This document shows positions 11,905-24,036 of a DNA stretch of 64,000 bases, one piece after another. The notes beneath the pieces are model-generated. The model saw nothing but the letters and a program-made list of their open reading frames with translations, did not search any database and had not been told where the DNA came from. Within the stretch, counting starts at the first letter, position 1. Each line of letters begins with the position of its first letter. Both the position numbers and the translations under genes were made by a program. Source of the DNA: Alisma plantago-aquatica (Eukaryota > Streptophyta > Magnoliopsida > Alismatales > Alismataceae); contig OY856410.1 in the NCBI GenBank assembly GCA_963693085.1, forward strand, positions 563,179,406-563,243,405, written 5' to 3'.

Positions 11905-12756
11905 TTTTTATTTATGACCATCATCATAGATTTGGGCTTCTCTTTCATTTTCCTCTCAATAGTTCTCAACATGCCACGTAGCTCAGTTAATGGCTTCTCC
12001 AAATTATTCATGTTCAAGTTCATGACAAGTTTCTTATATGAATCTGGAATATATTACAAGATTCAAACTCTTGAGCCAAATGAAATTCCAATCTTGAATG
12101 ACTTTCAACATATCCAATTAATTTGAGAACATGTGGTCCAACTATATCACATTTTTTTCAAATTGTACTTAGACAATGCCTTAGAAACATCATTTGTATT
12201 CTTCCTTGCTTGTTCTTGATACATGTTCTTGAGAGTTGTTACTATCTCAAATACAATCCATTTTCTCATACTTCTTCTAAACATCATGATTCATGGAGTA
12301 AAGAATCAGACATATGATGTCCATAACATCATCTAAATACTTCTTGTAAGCATCCCTTTCCAACCAAGGTGCATTTGGAGTCGGTTTGTTACACACTAGC
12401 ATGTCCAGGACATAGAGCTAGGCTCATGTGTGAGAATAATTCTCAACGTCCTAAACTAGTTGTTGAAGTTATTCGCATTAAGTTTTTCTTTTTTAAGGAC
12501 AGATCACAGTGAAAACATATTACGGGTTATGTTTTCCATTTATCTACAAGAGAAGATAATTCTTTATGAGTCGTTAAATTGATTTTAAACTTAATTTGAT
12601 TTCAAAAGTCTGATTTGAGGGAATGGCTTTGGACTTTGAATAATTACACTCCCAGTGTTTTGTTTAAGTCAATAGACATCACTATTAATTTGTAATAACT
12701 TACAAGAGTTTCTTAAAAGGATCTAGCAAACCGTGTGTACATTTCATAATGTGATT
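11905..12756. other. Unassigned interval beside the LINE
   Basis: Small open frames at 11914-12126 and 12123-12317 have no recognisable motif. No terminal repeats were found. Confidence 0.35.
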
Positions 12757-13000
12757 CAAGGTTAAAGGAGTTTCTTGAGGAAGATGATTGGATCCAAGCC
12801 ATGCAAGAGGAGCTTGACGAGTTTGGAACTAACAAGTTGTAGAAACTTGTGCTAAGACTACATGATTAAAAACCCTAGTAAAAAAATTGTCTATTGAAAT
12901 AATTGAATGACTAGGAAAATTAGTGAGAAACAAGGCAATGCTAATATCATAAGGGTACTATCAAGAAGAACATGTTGATTATGTGGATCATTAAATTGCA
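12757..13000 (+). pseudogene. Copia reverse transcriptase fragment (start of RT domain)
   Basis: The frame around 12770-12845 gives DWIQAMQEELDEFGTNK, matching the conserved beginning of copia reverse transcriptases, where WxxAMxxELxxxxxN is followed by W-LV. After a break, a second frame near 12900-12985 recalls the RNKA-L-A-GY-QEE-DY block. Stops and frame changes make it non-functional. The rest of the element is not visible here, so it is an isolated remnant, probably of the SIRE/Oryco type by motif wording. Confidence 0.6.
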
Positions 13001-13112
13001 TCCTCCTCCTCAAATATAGATAATTTGTCCCAAAAAGAGTGTAGGCTTTGTGTGGTGGTTACAATTTTCTCACTCTTAATTCTATATATGATTGAATGTA
13101 CTTGTAATTCAT

Positions 13113-13127
13113 GCTCTGATACCAATT
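13113..13127 (-). repeat. Antisense copia primer-binding site and LTR edge
   Basis: On the minus strand the sequence reads ...CTTACAATTGGTATCAGAGC. TGGTATCAGAGC is the initiator-methionine tRNA primer-binding site used by plant copia elements, and the LTR would end in ACA just before it. The LTR body would extend to higher coordinates from 13127 (its complement starts TGTAAGTATAC and GGGGTTGAATAG). I could not find its far edge. Its orientation is opposite to the copia fragments on either side. Confidence 0.5.
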
Positions 13128-14639
13128 GTAAGTATACACCATAAGGGGTTGAATAGACTATCTAGAAAATTTTGAAAATTCTCAACGAATGTTTTGTAGC
13201 AACAACTTTATGGAAAAAAAACTAAAGGAAAAGGAGGAGGAGGAATAAGATCGATGAATACGGTTATATAATACAATTCAAAAACCAACAAGGTTCCTTA
13301 ATCCATACCTAGTTGGCTTGATGATTACTAGGATATGAAAAACAAATTTTATTGAATAGTTGAGAGGGAATACAATCATGGATAGTCACCAGAATTTACA
13401 ATTTTGCTTCCTTTTAGGGCCTCCATCATACCACCACTAACACCTTCTTGTACTTGTGGCCATAGGAAGGTCACCATGTCTTTTTTTCTTTTCCAAGTCG
13501 AAGGAATACCACCACCACTTCTAGATCGGTTGTCGCTTCACTCAACTTAAAATACCTCCAAAAGACTTGATCACAAGTGAATATGATTGAATAAATAGAA
13601 ATATGGTTTAAGCATAGTATTATTTTTTATGAGATTCCTAAAATGTAGACAACCTTATGGCAATTAAGAAACTAAAATCTTGAGAACAAAATAAGATTCT
13701 AACACAATAACACTAGGATATTTTCTCAAAATAACATATACATATCAAGTGTGTGTTCAGATGAATAAACATGGTCCCTATATATAGGAATCAACCCATG
13801 TTAGTATAGGGAAGCTTGATTGAGTGTCTAGGAGCATTTTTGGTCAATAGATCATTGGATTGAACCAAAAGAAAAATTAAGAAGCCATATGTTCTGACTG
13901 TCTCTTAATAAAATTGAAATTCGATTGATACATACTTCAGTCAAACTGTACTTTGATTGAAGTGTATAAGGACATGCATCAGTTCAACACAATGTTTAAC
14001 ATATTGAAATTAGGTTTTGGCTACCCTTCTCTCAAGCTAGATTTTGGTCCGGATGAACCCAATTGAATTGTAAGTCTGGCGTAGCCTATCTCGATTGAAT
14101 TGTAGATTCAACTAAGAATTCTACTAACTAAATAGGTATAAAATAGAACTTCAAGCCTAGAAACCCAAGAAATAAAACATAGTGAATTCTATGGCTTTCT
14201 ATGAAAGTAAATAAGAAAAAATGGCCTATCACTTTCCTCACCGTTAATCTATTTACAAGATATAAAATAAGTGGATAACATTTTGCAATGCTTAGCAATA
14301 GAATACAAGAAAAGTTTTCCATGAGTGCATTTCAATTACTCTAGCCCATATGATCGTGTAACACTCAATATAATAGTTAGAAACAACATTAGCAAGAAAT
14401 ATCTCATTCATTAAAATAGGTTTATATCATACCCTTTGTCTAACACTTCATTGGTTAAGATATGGTGGATCGGGGAAATACATAAAAGTTGTTTCATAAT
14501 ATTATCAATTTCGTGGTATTATTCATGAGGTAACCACTCGTTGTTTTCCACAATCTATGGGGATAGAAGAATGTAAAAATTGGACGATGATGACATAACA
14601 AATCAAAATGTGTTATGACATTTTATGGGCTTGCCATGT
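13128..14639. other. Putative LTR body and unassigned AT-rich DNA
   Basis: It follows the antisense LTR edge. No coding motifs were recognised, and the minus-strand frame at 14322-14128 has no domain. Part of it is probably LTR sequence from the element marked by the antisense primer-binding site. Confidence 0.35.
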
Positions 14640-15508
14640 TTTTAATATATTTACTTATAAACACTAGCAAATTCATCCATTTGAGGAATGAAGAGATATT
14701 CAAGACAACTCCCAAATATCTTGAGTGTGTGGGTGCCTCACAAAGGTACTTGTAACTAAACATAAGAGGAAGAAATTGGGATCATGCATGGTAGAATCCA
14801 TTTGCTTGAGTTATGTTATGACGATACATGCGTATATATTCTAAGTTATTAAATCTACCATACCTAGCATAGATGCCAACACATTTATAGAACTCCATGA
14901 TGTGACATTCTTTGAGGATGTGTTTCTCATGAAATTAGGTGTTCCCAAGAAAGTTTCTCAAGAAGATCCAAACATCACATTTCCATTCATGATCATGTGG
15001 AGAGGTGACAAATGTGGAGGCTGATGCAGCACGTACTATTTATTAATCTAGTGATTTTGAGGAGTACTTGAATTGAAAATAAGTAAATGGCCTAGGACTA
15101 AAAATATTTTTTAAGTGAGTTTCTCACTTACCATATTGTCTATAGTCAAGTATTATTAAAACAAGTTGGGACTTCTTATGAAGCTACATATTTGAAGGAA
15201 GTCGATCATGATGAAGTCTGATTAATCCTATCATTTAGAACTTGGGACTTTGTGGGTTTTCCCTATTGACTATGCATGAATCTTTAAGATGAATGTTAAT
15301 GCATATGCAAAATCAACAAGTACAAGGAGAGATTATTTGTAAGGGTTAAACACAAAAAGAGAGAATATACTATTTTGATACATACATCCACATTTCATGC
15401 ATGATCACCATGTGTGTGCTTAAAGTATTATATTACATATATTGATCTAGTTGATGTGAAATAGTGCTCTTACATAGCCATCTTTATGAGGATATACATA
15501 TATATGGG

Positions 15509-15841
15509 GTCATCTTTAATACCCACGCGGGTAGCTACCCGCCCCCTATTTCGGTTACTTTTTTTAGTTTCTTACTTTTGACATGTAGAGGGTTACTTTA
15601 CCTTGCAAACTGTTACTTTTCATGCATAGATAGTTACATTTGCAATAGCAAATTCAAAAATATGATTTTATATATGTATTTCTTATGTATTCTGCCCAGA
15701 TTTACACTTTTAGTCATATAGTTACTTTCTTATCATCATAGTTACTTTTTTGTCCAGCGAGTTACTTTCCTGACCATATAGTTACTTTCTTGACTAACGA
15801 GTAGTGAACTCCAGGCTACCTGTGTGGGTATTGAATGAACG

Positions 15842-15842
<1 letters not shown>
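15509..15842. mobile_element. MITE-like inverted-repeat element with GTTACTTT repeats
   Basis: The left end has AATACCCACGCGGGTAGC (15519-15536). The right end, read in reverse complement, has AATACCCACACAGGTAGC, so the termini are about 26-bp imperfect inverted repeats. Between them the word GTTACTTT or a one-base variant appears about nine times, always on the same strand and mostly preceded by ATA or GAG. It sits inside the decayed copia RT, which supports insertion. Superfamily is unclear. The surroundings are TA-rich, so a TA target duplication cannot be judged. Confidence 0.55.

Positions 15843-15874
<32 letters not shown>
15843..15874. repeat. (TA)n microsatellite
   Basis: About 16 perfect TA units directly abut the MITE-like element. 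Confidence 0.95.
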
Positions 15875-15879
<5 letters not shown>

Positions 15880-17060
15880 GGAACAAGCTTATTGTTTTAT
15901 GGGCCATCAAATGAGTCAAATGTGTGTAATCTTGTTAAATCTTTGCATGATTTGAAAGATCCCTTAGGTAATGTCATAAATTATCAAATTTCATGATTTT
16001 GCATAATATGATGAGTTCTCATATTGTAGAGTCGTGGTGTCTTCCAGTGGCTTCATTTTTAATGATTGTGACAAGTGTGATTTTTATAAGACCATATATT
16101 GTAGCAGCAGCATTTCATAACGTTTAGTTGACTACATTCTTTTTGGTTCAAATATGAGAGTGATAATGAGGCAAAAATCTTTTTTTAGTAGATAGTTTGA
16201 CATGAAAGACACCGATGATGATTATGTGGTTTAGAGCCATAATATTAGGTTTGTGAATGTTATTATGTTCTATTTGTCTCACTATGGTCATAAGATGATG
16301 CACATATGTGAATACACATGACGTAAAATGTTGAGACTATATGTATTATCTAAAGTCTTTTTCAAATATAATAGTGATATTCATGTGTCAGGGTTATTGT
16401 ACTTTCATAGTATCATGTGTTTGATGTACTTATGAATTGCACACAACTATACATTGTGTTCGGTGTGTGCAAGTTAAGTAGATACACAATTTGTCTTGAA
16501 ACATCCATTATAAATCCTTGATAAAGGGTTTAGATCCATCAAGGGAACTACTTTCCTTGGATTATATTGCAAAAAATATTCCTCATAGTCAAAGGATATA
16601 GTAATGCAAGATTGATTACTATGAACTTTGAGAGTTATGAGGTGTCATATTGCTACTGGATGGAGGTGTTATCTAAAGGTCTAAGAAATATATCATATTG
16701 TCTTAGTCCACCTTTGAGTTTGAGTTTTTCTTTTCAGATGAAATGGGGTTGACAGTTGAATGGTTGTATGGATCCAAGTCCAATTTACCCTTGGTAAATA
16801 AGTTGCTTGCTACTATATATATTAATTGTGATAGTGTGCTAATTATTTCTAAATTAGAGAGTGTCCAATAATAATAGACCATGCTTACAAGTAAACTTAA
16901 GTCTGTTAGGAAAAAGAAGTCTAGTAGGATTGTGATTGTGAACTACATCGACACCTAAGACAATGTAGTTTATCATCTAACAAAGGTTTTTCTTTGGCCT
17001 TACTTGAGAAATATGGGATCGGAATGGTATCCAAATTCATTAATAACTAGAAAACACTAG

Positions 17061-20000
17061 CAACTTGATCATAAATAAATGAATATCCTACACATTATGT
17101 TCAAGATGGTAATAACATATTCTCGAGTGAATTATATGAAATTATATAGCATTCTTTATGCTCGTTGCATATATGTACATATCTTATTCAAACATGTTAG
17201 TGTCATGAACATAAGTTAGTTAGAGAGTCTTCTCCGGTTAGGGTGGAGTTTTAGGACAATATGTTGATAATATATCCTTGGGTATAGTAACTAAGCGATT
17301 GATGTTGTGTGATTGCAACATGAGAGTTGGATTTTTCCTTGAAGTCAATATCATCATTGATGTTGATGAATGGCCTTTAATGCATCAAAACTATTTGTTT
17401 TCCTAGTATTTATCTTGTTATCACTTATAGGCACTCTTACATCCTAGGACAAGGGTCAAGACTTATGTTTATCTAGTTCCAATGGGAGTAACGCTAGATA
17501 GCTTAGGTATGATTCATCTTGAACTACACCATTGTTGAAAGAACATTATGATAGACTAAGTGGCAGAGAACTCTACATCTTGAACATGAGGGGGGTTGTT
17601 AGCTTTGCACGTGTGCGAGCTGCCATGGTTTAATTTTAAAGTAGGAGCAGCTCGTACATATAGGTAGGAAGGAAGTAGTTTGATATTTTTTTACATGTAC
17701 AGGAGAACTCAGTCTTACATTGTGAACCACCAAGTTGGTGTGCAAGGTTATGAATGGTAGTACATGTGAACACTTGTTTACAAGAACTTGAGGTTGGCAT
17801 GGATATCCCACAAGTGTGCGCACCTGTATGCATTTCTCTACACCGCCTCAGGCTTGTAATCATGAGAATTATCTTGTATCATTTATTTTTGTTTGCACAA
17901 AAGAGAGAAAATAAATCATAGTTCTATTAGTATTGTAACATTATTGTAACCACTTTTTTAAATCAAATAGGATTGTAAATCTTCACATTTCACTGTGAGT
18001 ACAAAAGTTGTTGTGTGTGTGTGATTATCCTAGTGGCATTGTGTGAACGATTGATTGCTCTTGTGGTATGTTATGTATATGACACCTTGGGTGCTTAGAT
18101 CAATTATATTTTTTCTCTCGTCATTAATCCTATGTGCTTATATTGTTTTTTCATCACCCTTTTGTTTTTCAATGCCATCTACTAGTTCTTGAACAGATGA
18201 ATTCTCTACTCTCTACTCGGTAATCGTTGTATGTTGGGTAATTGTATCTAACGATTGTTGAGTCGCATAGGTGTTATAGCTTGACTGTCTTTTCGCTCGT
18301 GAAATAATTCAATAGGTGGGCACGCATGATCTGATTATTCAAGAAAATTATTTTTCTATTTATTATATACCAGAAAATTGATTTCTCTATGTATAGTCAT
18401 TTTTATTTGGTCAGAAAATCAACCTTGCTTGTTTCTCATTCTCCTATTATGTTTAGTCTTGCGATTTACTTTTTGAATACGTTTATTTTGCCAAATTAAA
18501 CATGTTAGTTATAACTATGATATGTTGCTTCTTAAGAGCACCAACCACACTTTACAGTAGAAAATCCTCTATATTGTTCAACAAGAACCTTGTAATGAAT
18601 AGTAGCTCCTATGTTGCCAATTCAAGCTTTTGCACAGATACCCATTCGTGAATGTTAAGCACATATCCTAGAGGAAACACATAAACTAACTCTGATGTCG
18701 CATTAATGACTTAGCAAGACAATGAATAATGGAATCTAATCCACTTTAAACTGGTTTATATGTGTTTTGAGAACTCTCACTAGCACGACTCATCATCAAG
18801 TTCTTTCTTCTTCTTTGGACACAAGGCTCATGACATTAGCCTGCTGATCCATGACTGTCCCTTTTCTCAAAGGAGTAGATGCCAATAGCTTCTCTATAGA
18901 AACAAATTTGGGTCTTCCCTATCTTGATTTAATATTTGACCTGCATTGATAGTATAGTAGAGGCAGAAAGTGAAGGTGGGGGTATTCCTATGAAAAGGTA
19001 AACGGGCCAGCTATCCTAATTTTTATAAGAATGATTAGGTGGGCGGTCACCTGCTCTAGATACTCGACAAAACATGCACTTGAAAAATAATTCACTCGGG
19101 TTCTTCAACAGAAGCAAGTCAGCTACTTGGTACTTTTGTACACAGCAACTTCAGAATAATTAGAGTGTTTTTTTAATGAAGTAAGGTAATATATTGATTA
19201 AAATAAATAGTAGTCTAGCTACATGGAACAACCGTGCGGCCCTCGGACCCACTACAAAAAGTCTATATCTAAGTGTCTATACAAAGGCTACAAATGCAGC
19301 CCTCAAACCCACTACAAAAAGCCTAAGTGTCTATACAAGGGCTAAAAAATCCAAAATAGTTTGGCTTGCAAATCAAGGAATATGTTTATGTAGTTGTTCC
19401 ATTTGACAATCCAATTTATCTACCTAGATATCCTCTCAAACATCTTTATTTCATCATTCGACCACCTTATCATGGATCCTACCATTGGGTTCTTGCAAGA
19501 TGTGGTAGCCATGAAGCATAAACTCCCAAACCTTCCTACAGTCATTGGTCCCTTATCAAGGACCCATCTGATCGTGTCCTCAATGCCACAAGGTGGACTA
19601 CTACCCCACCCATTCTTGAAAGATATATGACACCAGTTGTACCTAGTGATCTTATCTAAACAATATATGGTGAATGGGATTCATCTGAATCTTTACATGG
19701 AACACATCTAGGTTCCACATTGACTCCTCATTCTCTCTTCCTATCCCAGGTGGTAAGTCAAAAGAGTATGGTTATGTATGTTAGGGTACTCCATTTTGGA
19801 ACAAGGTACTAGTGTGTCGCATACCTTTGCCCAACATCTAAAACTAGTGTTTGCCCAACAAGGTACTATGTTAAATTGGTACTTGCTCCTGCATAAATCA
19901 AATGAATTGCAATGTAAAGCTCAATATTTGCACTCCTCTTGGTTGCTAAAACAACTGGCAGATGATGGCGTTGATCTGATGCTCTCGTTAGGAAGCAAGA

Positions 20001-21792
20001 AGTAAACCTTGTCAGCATCCTCGATAACCTTATCAATAACACAAGGATCCGTTGGGATCTAAATTTGCGGATTAATGTTTGTCAATCGTTTGCATCAACG
20101 TCATTATTCCTGTGTATCAAGGATTTTGTGTAACGACGATGTCTAACTGCTTGTATACGTGTAATGAGATCGTGTCAGGACTAGCCTACTCTCAATTAAA
20201 CGGGAGCCGTAAATCCTTCCTCGCTACTATGGGCAACACCTTAACATAAAATCAGTAAGGCAAAGACCAAGCGTGTTCTTTTTGAGAAACAAATGGCATG
20301 TGGTTGGAATAAGGGCAACAAGTCGTAGTATAACTGCATCAGTGGCTGGAGTAAAAGGGAACAGGAAATAAATCATGGATGCACCAGACATGCAAACAAT
20401 GGGCTAGAGATAACAATAAGACAGGCTAGAACTGTGCAACAAAGTATGCTAATTTTAGACCGTATCTTGGTACCTCGACAAATTAATGCGTCTGATGGGC
20501 ATCATTTCGAAGCAGGTTCTAATCACCCCTCATTGGACGTGCAAGCACCATAATGAAGTGGGGGATGTTGTGAGGGGATATTGCAAAAGGGAACAGTTTG
20601 GTATAGAAGGAACATAAAACCCACTCCCAGCAAGGAGAATATGGTGGGTTTTACTCGGCCCAACGCGAAAACCATACACACCTAAATTCCGAAATTTACA
20701 GAGGTTGGGACAGGTCCTTTCAGGTGGGTTCGTATTTCTATCATGCTTACTCCAGAGGGAGGTGGGAAAGGTTTAGATTCAAAGCAGGTGCTAGTAACCT
20801 CTACCATTCCTCTTGCTAATTTGCTTGCTCAGATTTAAGGGAACAAACATAATAATAGGGAGAGGGAGAACGAATTGTTGATCCAGCGACAATTTTCTGT
20901 TCATCTCTCCGTCTCAGTAGCTGTCCTACCGCCCATACCAGCAAAGCTCACAGCTTCTGTCGATACCACTGAAAAAGGTGCAGCAGATGGCAGATAGACA
21001 ACAAGATGATGCAGGTATATGGGAGGCGCATTACTCTCCATTTGCCCAACTGGCTCCACATTATTGATTCGTTTTTTAACCAGATTCCATCATTTTACCA
21101 TTAAAATGTAGTTTGGCTGTGCCACGTGAGCCAGGGTGGATATGGGTCTAGTTGTCATCCGTATCAACACTGAGACTCCACTCTAATGTTTTAGACGGAG
21201 TCGGTTTCAATATCGACGGCCTGTATACCGAGACAGTTTCCAAAATTACATCAATGCTCTACTGACACAGGAATAAACTTTAATCTGAAATCAAACCCGT
21301 ATGCTCAATTAAATATTCTTAATATGCATCGAGATGGTTGTCTTGACAAGCCTGAATTAAAATTCTAAATGCGAGAATTCCAACATCGGGGTATCTCCGA
21401 ATTCAGGTTAACCATATCACGTGGATCAAACGGTGAACGCGGATCTTGCTAATGTGACATTACAGAGATAAAGGACTATCAGCTCAGCTCAATGGAAAAG
21501 GACTACTGGATAACGACGTGCACAAAATAAAGTAATATTTAAATGCAATCTCGTTCGCACCAAGATTGTCAGCATCAATTATAAATCGCAACAATTCTTA
21601 ATCCATCCATGAAAAGGCTGATTCTTCCTGGGCCGCCAAAGTATTCTACCTGAAAACGTTATCCATGCATAAAATTCATCTATACGATAACAGTGTTGTA
21701 TACCAAAATGAGGCTGTTAGTTTCTCTCCCTATTAATCATGTATATACAAAATTTGCCCATAAAGAAGCAAAGTTGAGCAAAGGAAGAAATC
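17061..21792. other. 4.7-kb interval with no recognisable gene; one 60-bp tandem duplication
   Basis: I find no domain-bearing open frame. At 19236-19345 a unit beginning GC-GCCCTC and containing CCCACTACAAAAAG is repeated once with a period of 60 bp. A few phrases at 19390-19680 and 20560-20720 look retroelement-like but could not be assigned. The last 200 bp are probably the 3' untranslated and downstream region of the F-box/LRR exon. Confidence 0.4.
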
Positions 21793-22504
21793 TTAGTCGC
21801 TTTCATCATCAGTGCTATCCTCCATAGCGTTCTTAAGTGTCCCTAGTGCTATCAGAAGGCCGAGTTCATCATCAGAGAATGCATCATGGTCCAGACCTAG
21901 AAAATTTCCATATTGGAATTCTGGATAAACACTGCTCAGACCATAATCATCATAGTCATCAAAGTCATCATAACCAAAACCGTAATCAGCCATGTAGTCA
22001 TCATAATCATCCATGTCACTGTATGATCCCATTTCATTGTAGTAAGGATGGCCCTTCAACGACTCCATGGGGAGTTTGAGGTCCTTAATTTTTTCAAGCC
22101 TCTTGTTCAAGTTTTCATCTAGAATCACATTCCAGCAAAACCTTATGTCGAGTGACTCTAGCAGAGGACAGCTATCAAGAATCGCCAAAATCCCAGGATT
22201 ACTAATCCTGCTTCTCAATAGTTGCAGTTCCTGTAACTTTGGCATGTTATTTGCTATAAGAGTGGCTTCACCATTATTGGTTTCTTCTTCCCCACTGAGG
22301 AAACCATCTGTAGCACAGTTGTTAAGACGAAAGCACCTCAACAATGGGCAATGCTGACCTACGGTTGCAATAGCTGATTTATTGATGTAACAAAATGAAA
22401 TTTCCAGCTCCTCCAGAAGAGGAAAATGCTTTGTAGCATCAGCCAGCGCTCCACTAGTGATGTTCTCACATGAGATGAGACGGAGGCATCTAAGTCTATC
22501 AGCC
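21793..22504 (-). CDS. F-box/LRR protein (SKIP19/FBL23-like), last exon
   Basis: This minus-strand exon encodes about 237 residues ending DSTDDESD and a stop at 21793. It contains several leucine-rich repeats of the cysteine-containing plant F-box type: LRCLRLISCENIT, LLEELEISFCYI, LLRCFRLNNC, LQELQLLRSRIS and LLESLDIRFCW. An acidic, tyrosine-rich tail follows (DMDDYDDYMADYGFGYDDFDD region). The wording matches putative F-box/LRR-repeat protein 23 and SKIP19-like proteins, whose F-box binds SKP1 in SCF ubiquitin ligases while the LRRs choose the target. I begin the exon at 22504 rather than the ATG at 22521, because a pyrimidine-rich stretch ends in CAG at 22507-22505 and LRR similarity begins right after it. 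The F-box exon was not found nearby. The 6.1-kb hAT insertion 470 bp upstream may lie in the preceding intron. It is the best candidate for a host gene here, intact or not. Confidence 0.78.
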
Positions 22505-22967
22505 CTGATGAATAAAGTCAAAAGTTCATAGCATGAGAAATCAAAATAAACAGAAAGCTTATAATTTATGCAATACCAGCTATCTTCTAAGTGAGAATAA
22601 AAATGGAATCAGTGTGACGGGGCCATTTCTTAGTGCTGCAAAAATGAATTGTTGGTTAGTTTGTCCACATATGACAGATATATATATGGTGGTTCATATG
22701 TAAGCACAACCTATTAGAATTCACCCCAAATAGCACACCATCACCAATTAAAAGCATTAAATGAATCTTCCAGGGGATATTAGCAACAAGAACATGATTT
22801 TCAGCTAGGTGGTGTTTCAAATTGCCTTGTTAGCAGAACATTATCACAGGCAAGCTAAATCGTTTCTCAAATACAACTGGCAGCAAACATGGTAGAAGAA
22901 GAGTCGGAAACTCGGAATACATCCCATGGCAACATTTAGTACGAAATGGTACAGTTTATTTGTGGTA
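22505..22967 (-). other. Probable intron sequence upstream of the F-box/LRR exon
   Basis: No coding was recognised between the splice acceptor at 22507-22505 and the hAT target site at 22968. If the F-box gene is complete, its earlier exons lie beyond the transposon, but I did not recognise an F-box in 29115-33955 on the minus strand. Confidence 0.35.
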
Positions 22968-22975
22968 TCTCGTCC

Positions 22976-23660
22976 ATGGTGCAGAACTTCGACTTCGTGT
23001 CGACTTCGCCGGGTGTGGAAGTGGAAGTTTGTAGAAACTTCGAGGAACTTTCGAGGAAGTTTAGACGCAAACTTCGACAAACTTCGATGCCATTTTTTGA
23101 AGAAAATGATGTGAATTTGAAGGAAACTTTAATTGAAAACTACTATATATGTTATACATCTATCTTATATATGTTAATTTAACACAAAACACAATTCACA
23201 ACTCTCTAGCCCTAGTTTCAAGGGTCGAATGTGCAATACACATATACAAATATAGTTCACCATATGTATTCTATACAATATACAGTCAAATAGTAGTTAA
23301 AACACCCTATCTAGGAAAGAGTGGCAACAAACAACATAGGAGTTGATATTAGAAGTTGTGAAGAGGGTTGGAGGCAACACTTATGCCTTATATGGCCTTT
23401 GGGACACTAGTTAGGATTAATGCTCTGGGTCGTCTCAACTTCGACCAAACTTCGCCCAACTTCGCCAACTTCGAGGAAACTTCGACAACTTCGGAGAAGT
23501 TGAGACGAAAATACACACAAAAAGTCCACTTCGTCGACATCACTAAAACCATGGAATAGGACTTCGACTTCGAGCCCACTTCGACAGGTGTGGACATGGA
23601 AGTTTGTGAAATGTCGAGGATTTTTACAACCAAACTTCGACGCAACTTTGACAAAAATTA
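22976..23660. repeat. Left subterminal repeat cluster of the hAT element
   Basis: TTCGAC, ACTTCG and close variants are packed at 22988-23095 and again at 23430-23645. The second block contains a local inverted repeat: CGTCTCAACTT at 23431-23441 pairs with AAGTTGAGACG at about 23497-23507. In hAT elements such subterminal motif clusters are transposase binding sites, so the same role is inferred here. Confidence 0.75.
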
Positions 23661-24036
23661 AGCAAAAAATACTGAATTTGTGATGAAAATTGATAGATTT
23701 CATCAAATCTAGCTTAAAAACACTATGTTTACATATAACTATAACTCTATAAGTCTATAAGCATATAAGATATAAGTATAACCATCCATGTAGATTTGCA
23801 AACGTAGAAAAACACACGGTTACATACCAGTCTGTGATGCAAGTGTAAGTTGCGCAACTAGGGATTTCTTCAAAATATATAGGTTTATGACAAATAGACA
23901 ACTTAAAAGATTACGAATTACAACTTACAAGTACTATGATAACACAAGTAGAAAGCAACTAAGCAATTTAACAAAAATACCAATAATACAAACTGAAGTA
24001 CCCACTTGAGTCGAGTCTGATGAGTGCCAACTAAGA

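Larger units (their letters stand above)
14640..17060 (+). pseudogene. Decayed copia pol (integrase C-end, RT, RNase H)
   Basis: Fragments in shifting frames follow copia pol order. Near 14745-14950 is the integrase C-terminal block, with HKRKKLGSCMV and HDVTFFEDVF. RT remnants at 15290-15420 include a YKERL block. At 15910-15960 NVCNLVKSLHDLK corresponds to the usual VCKL-KSLYGLKQ motif, and FNDCDKCDFYK follows near 16060. Near 16150-16210 the region just after the catalytic YVDD block gives FDMKD. RNase H remnants are at 16430-16640, including CKLSRYT, and the C-terminal block around 16940-17050. Many stops and indels show that it is old. A MITE and a TA microsatellite (15509-15874) interrupt the RT. 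I could not define its LTRs. Confidence 0.75.

Noticed and set aside
19245..19322. CACTACAAAAAG words resembling a CACTA terminus
   Set aside because: They occur in the same orientation in a 60-bp tandem duplication and are not followed by subterminal repeats or paired with another end.
20570..20600. GTGGGGGATGTTGTGAGGGG, a possible polypurine tract plus LTR start
   Set aside because: No second LTR copy, primer-binding site or pol sequence found nearby.
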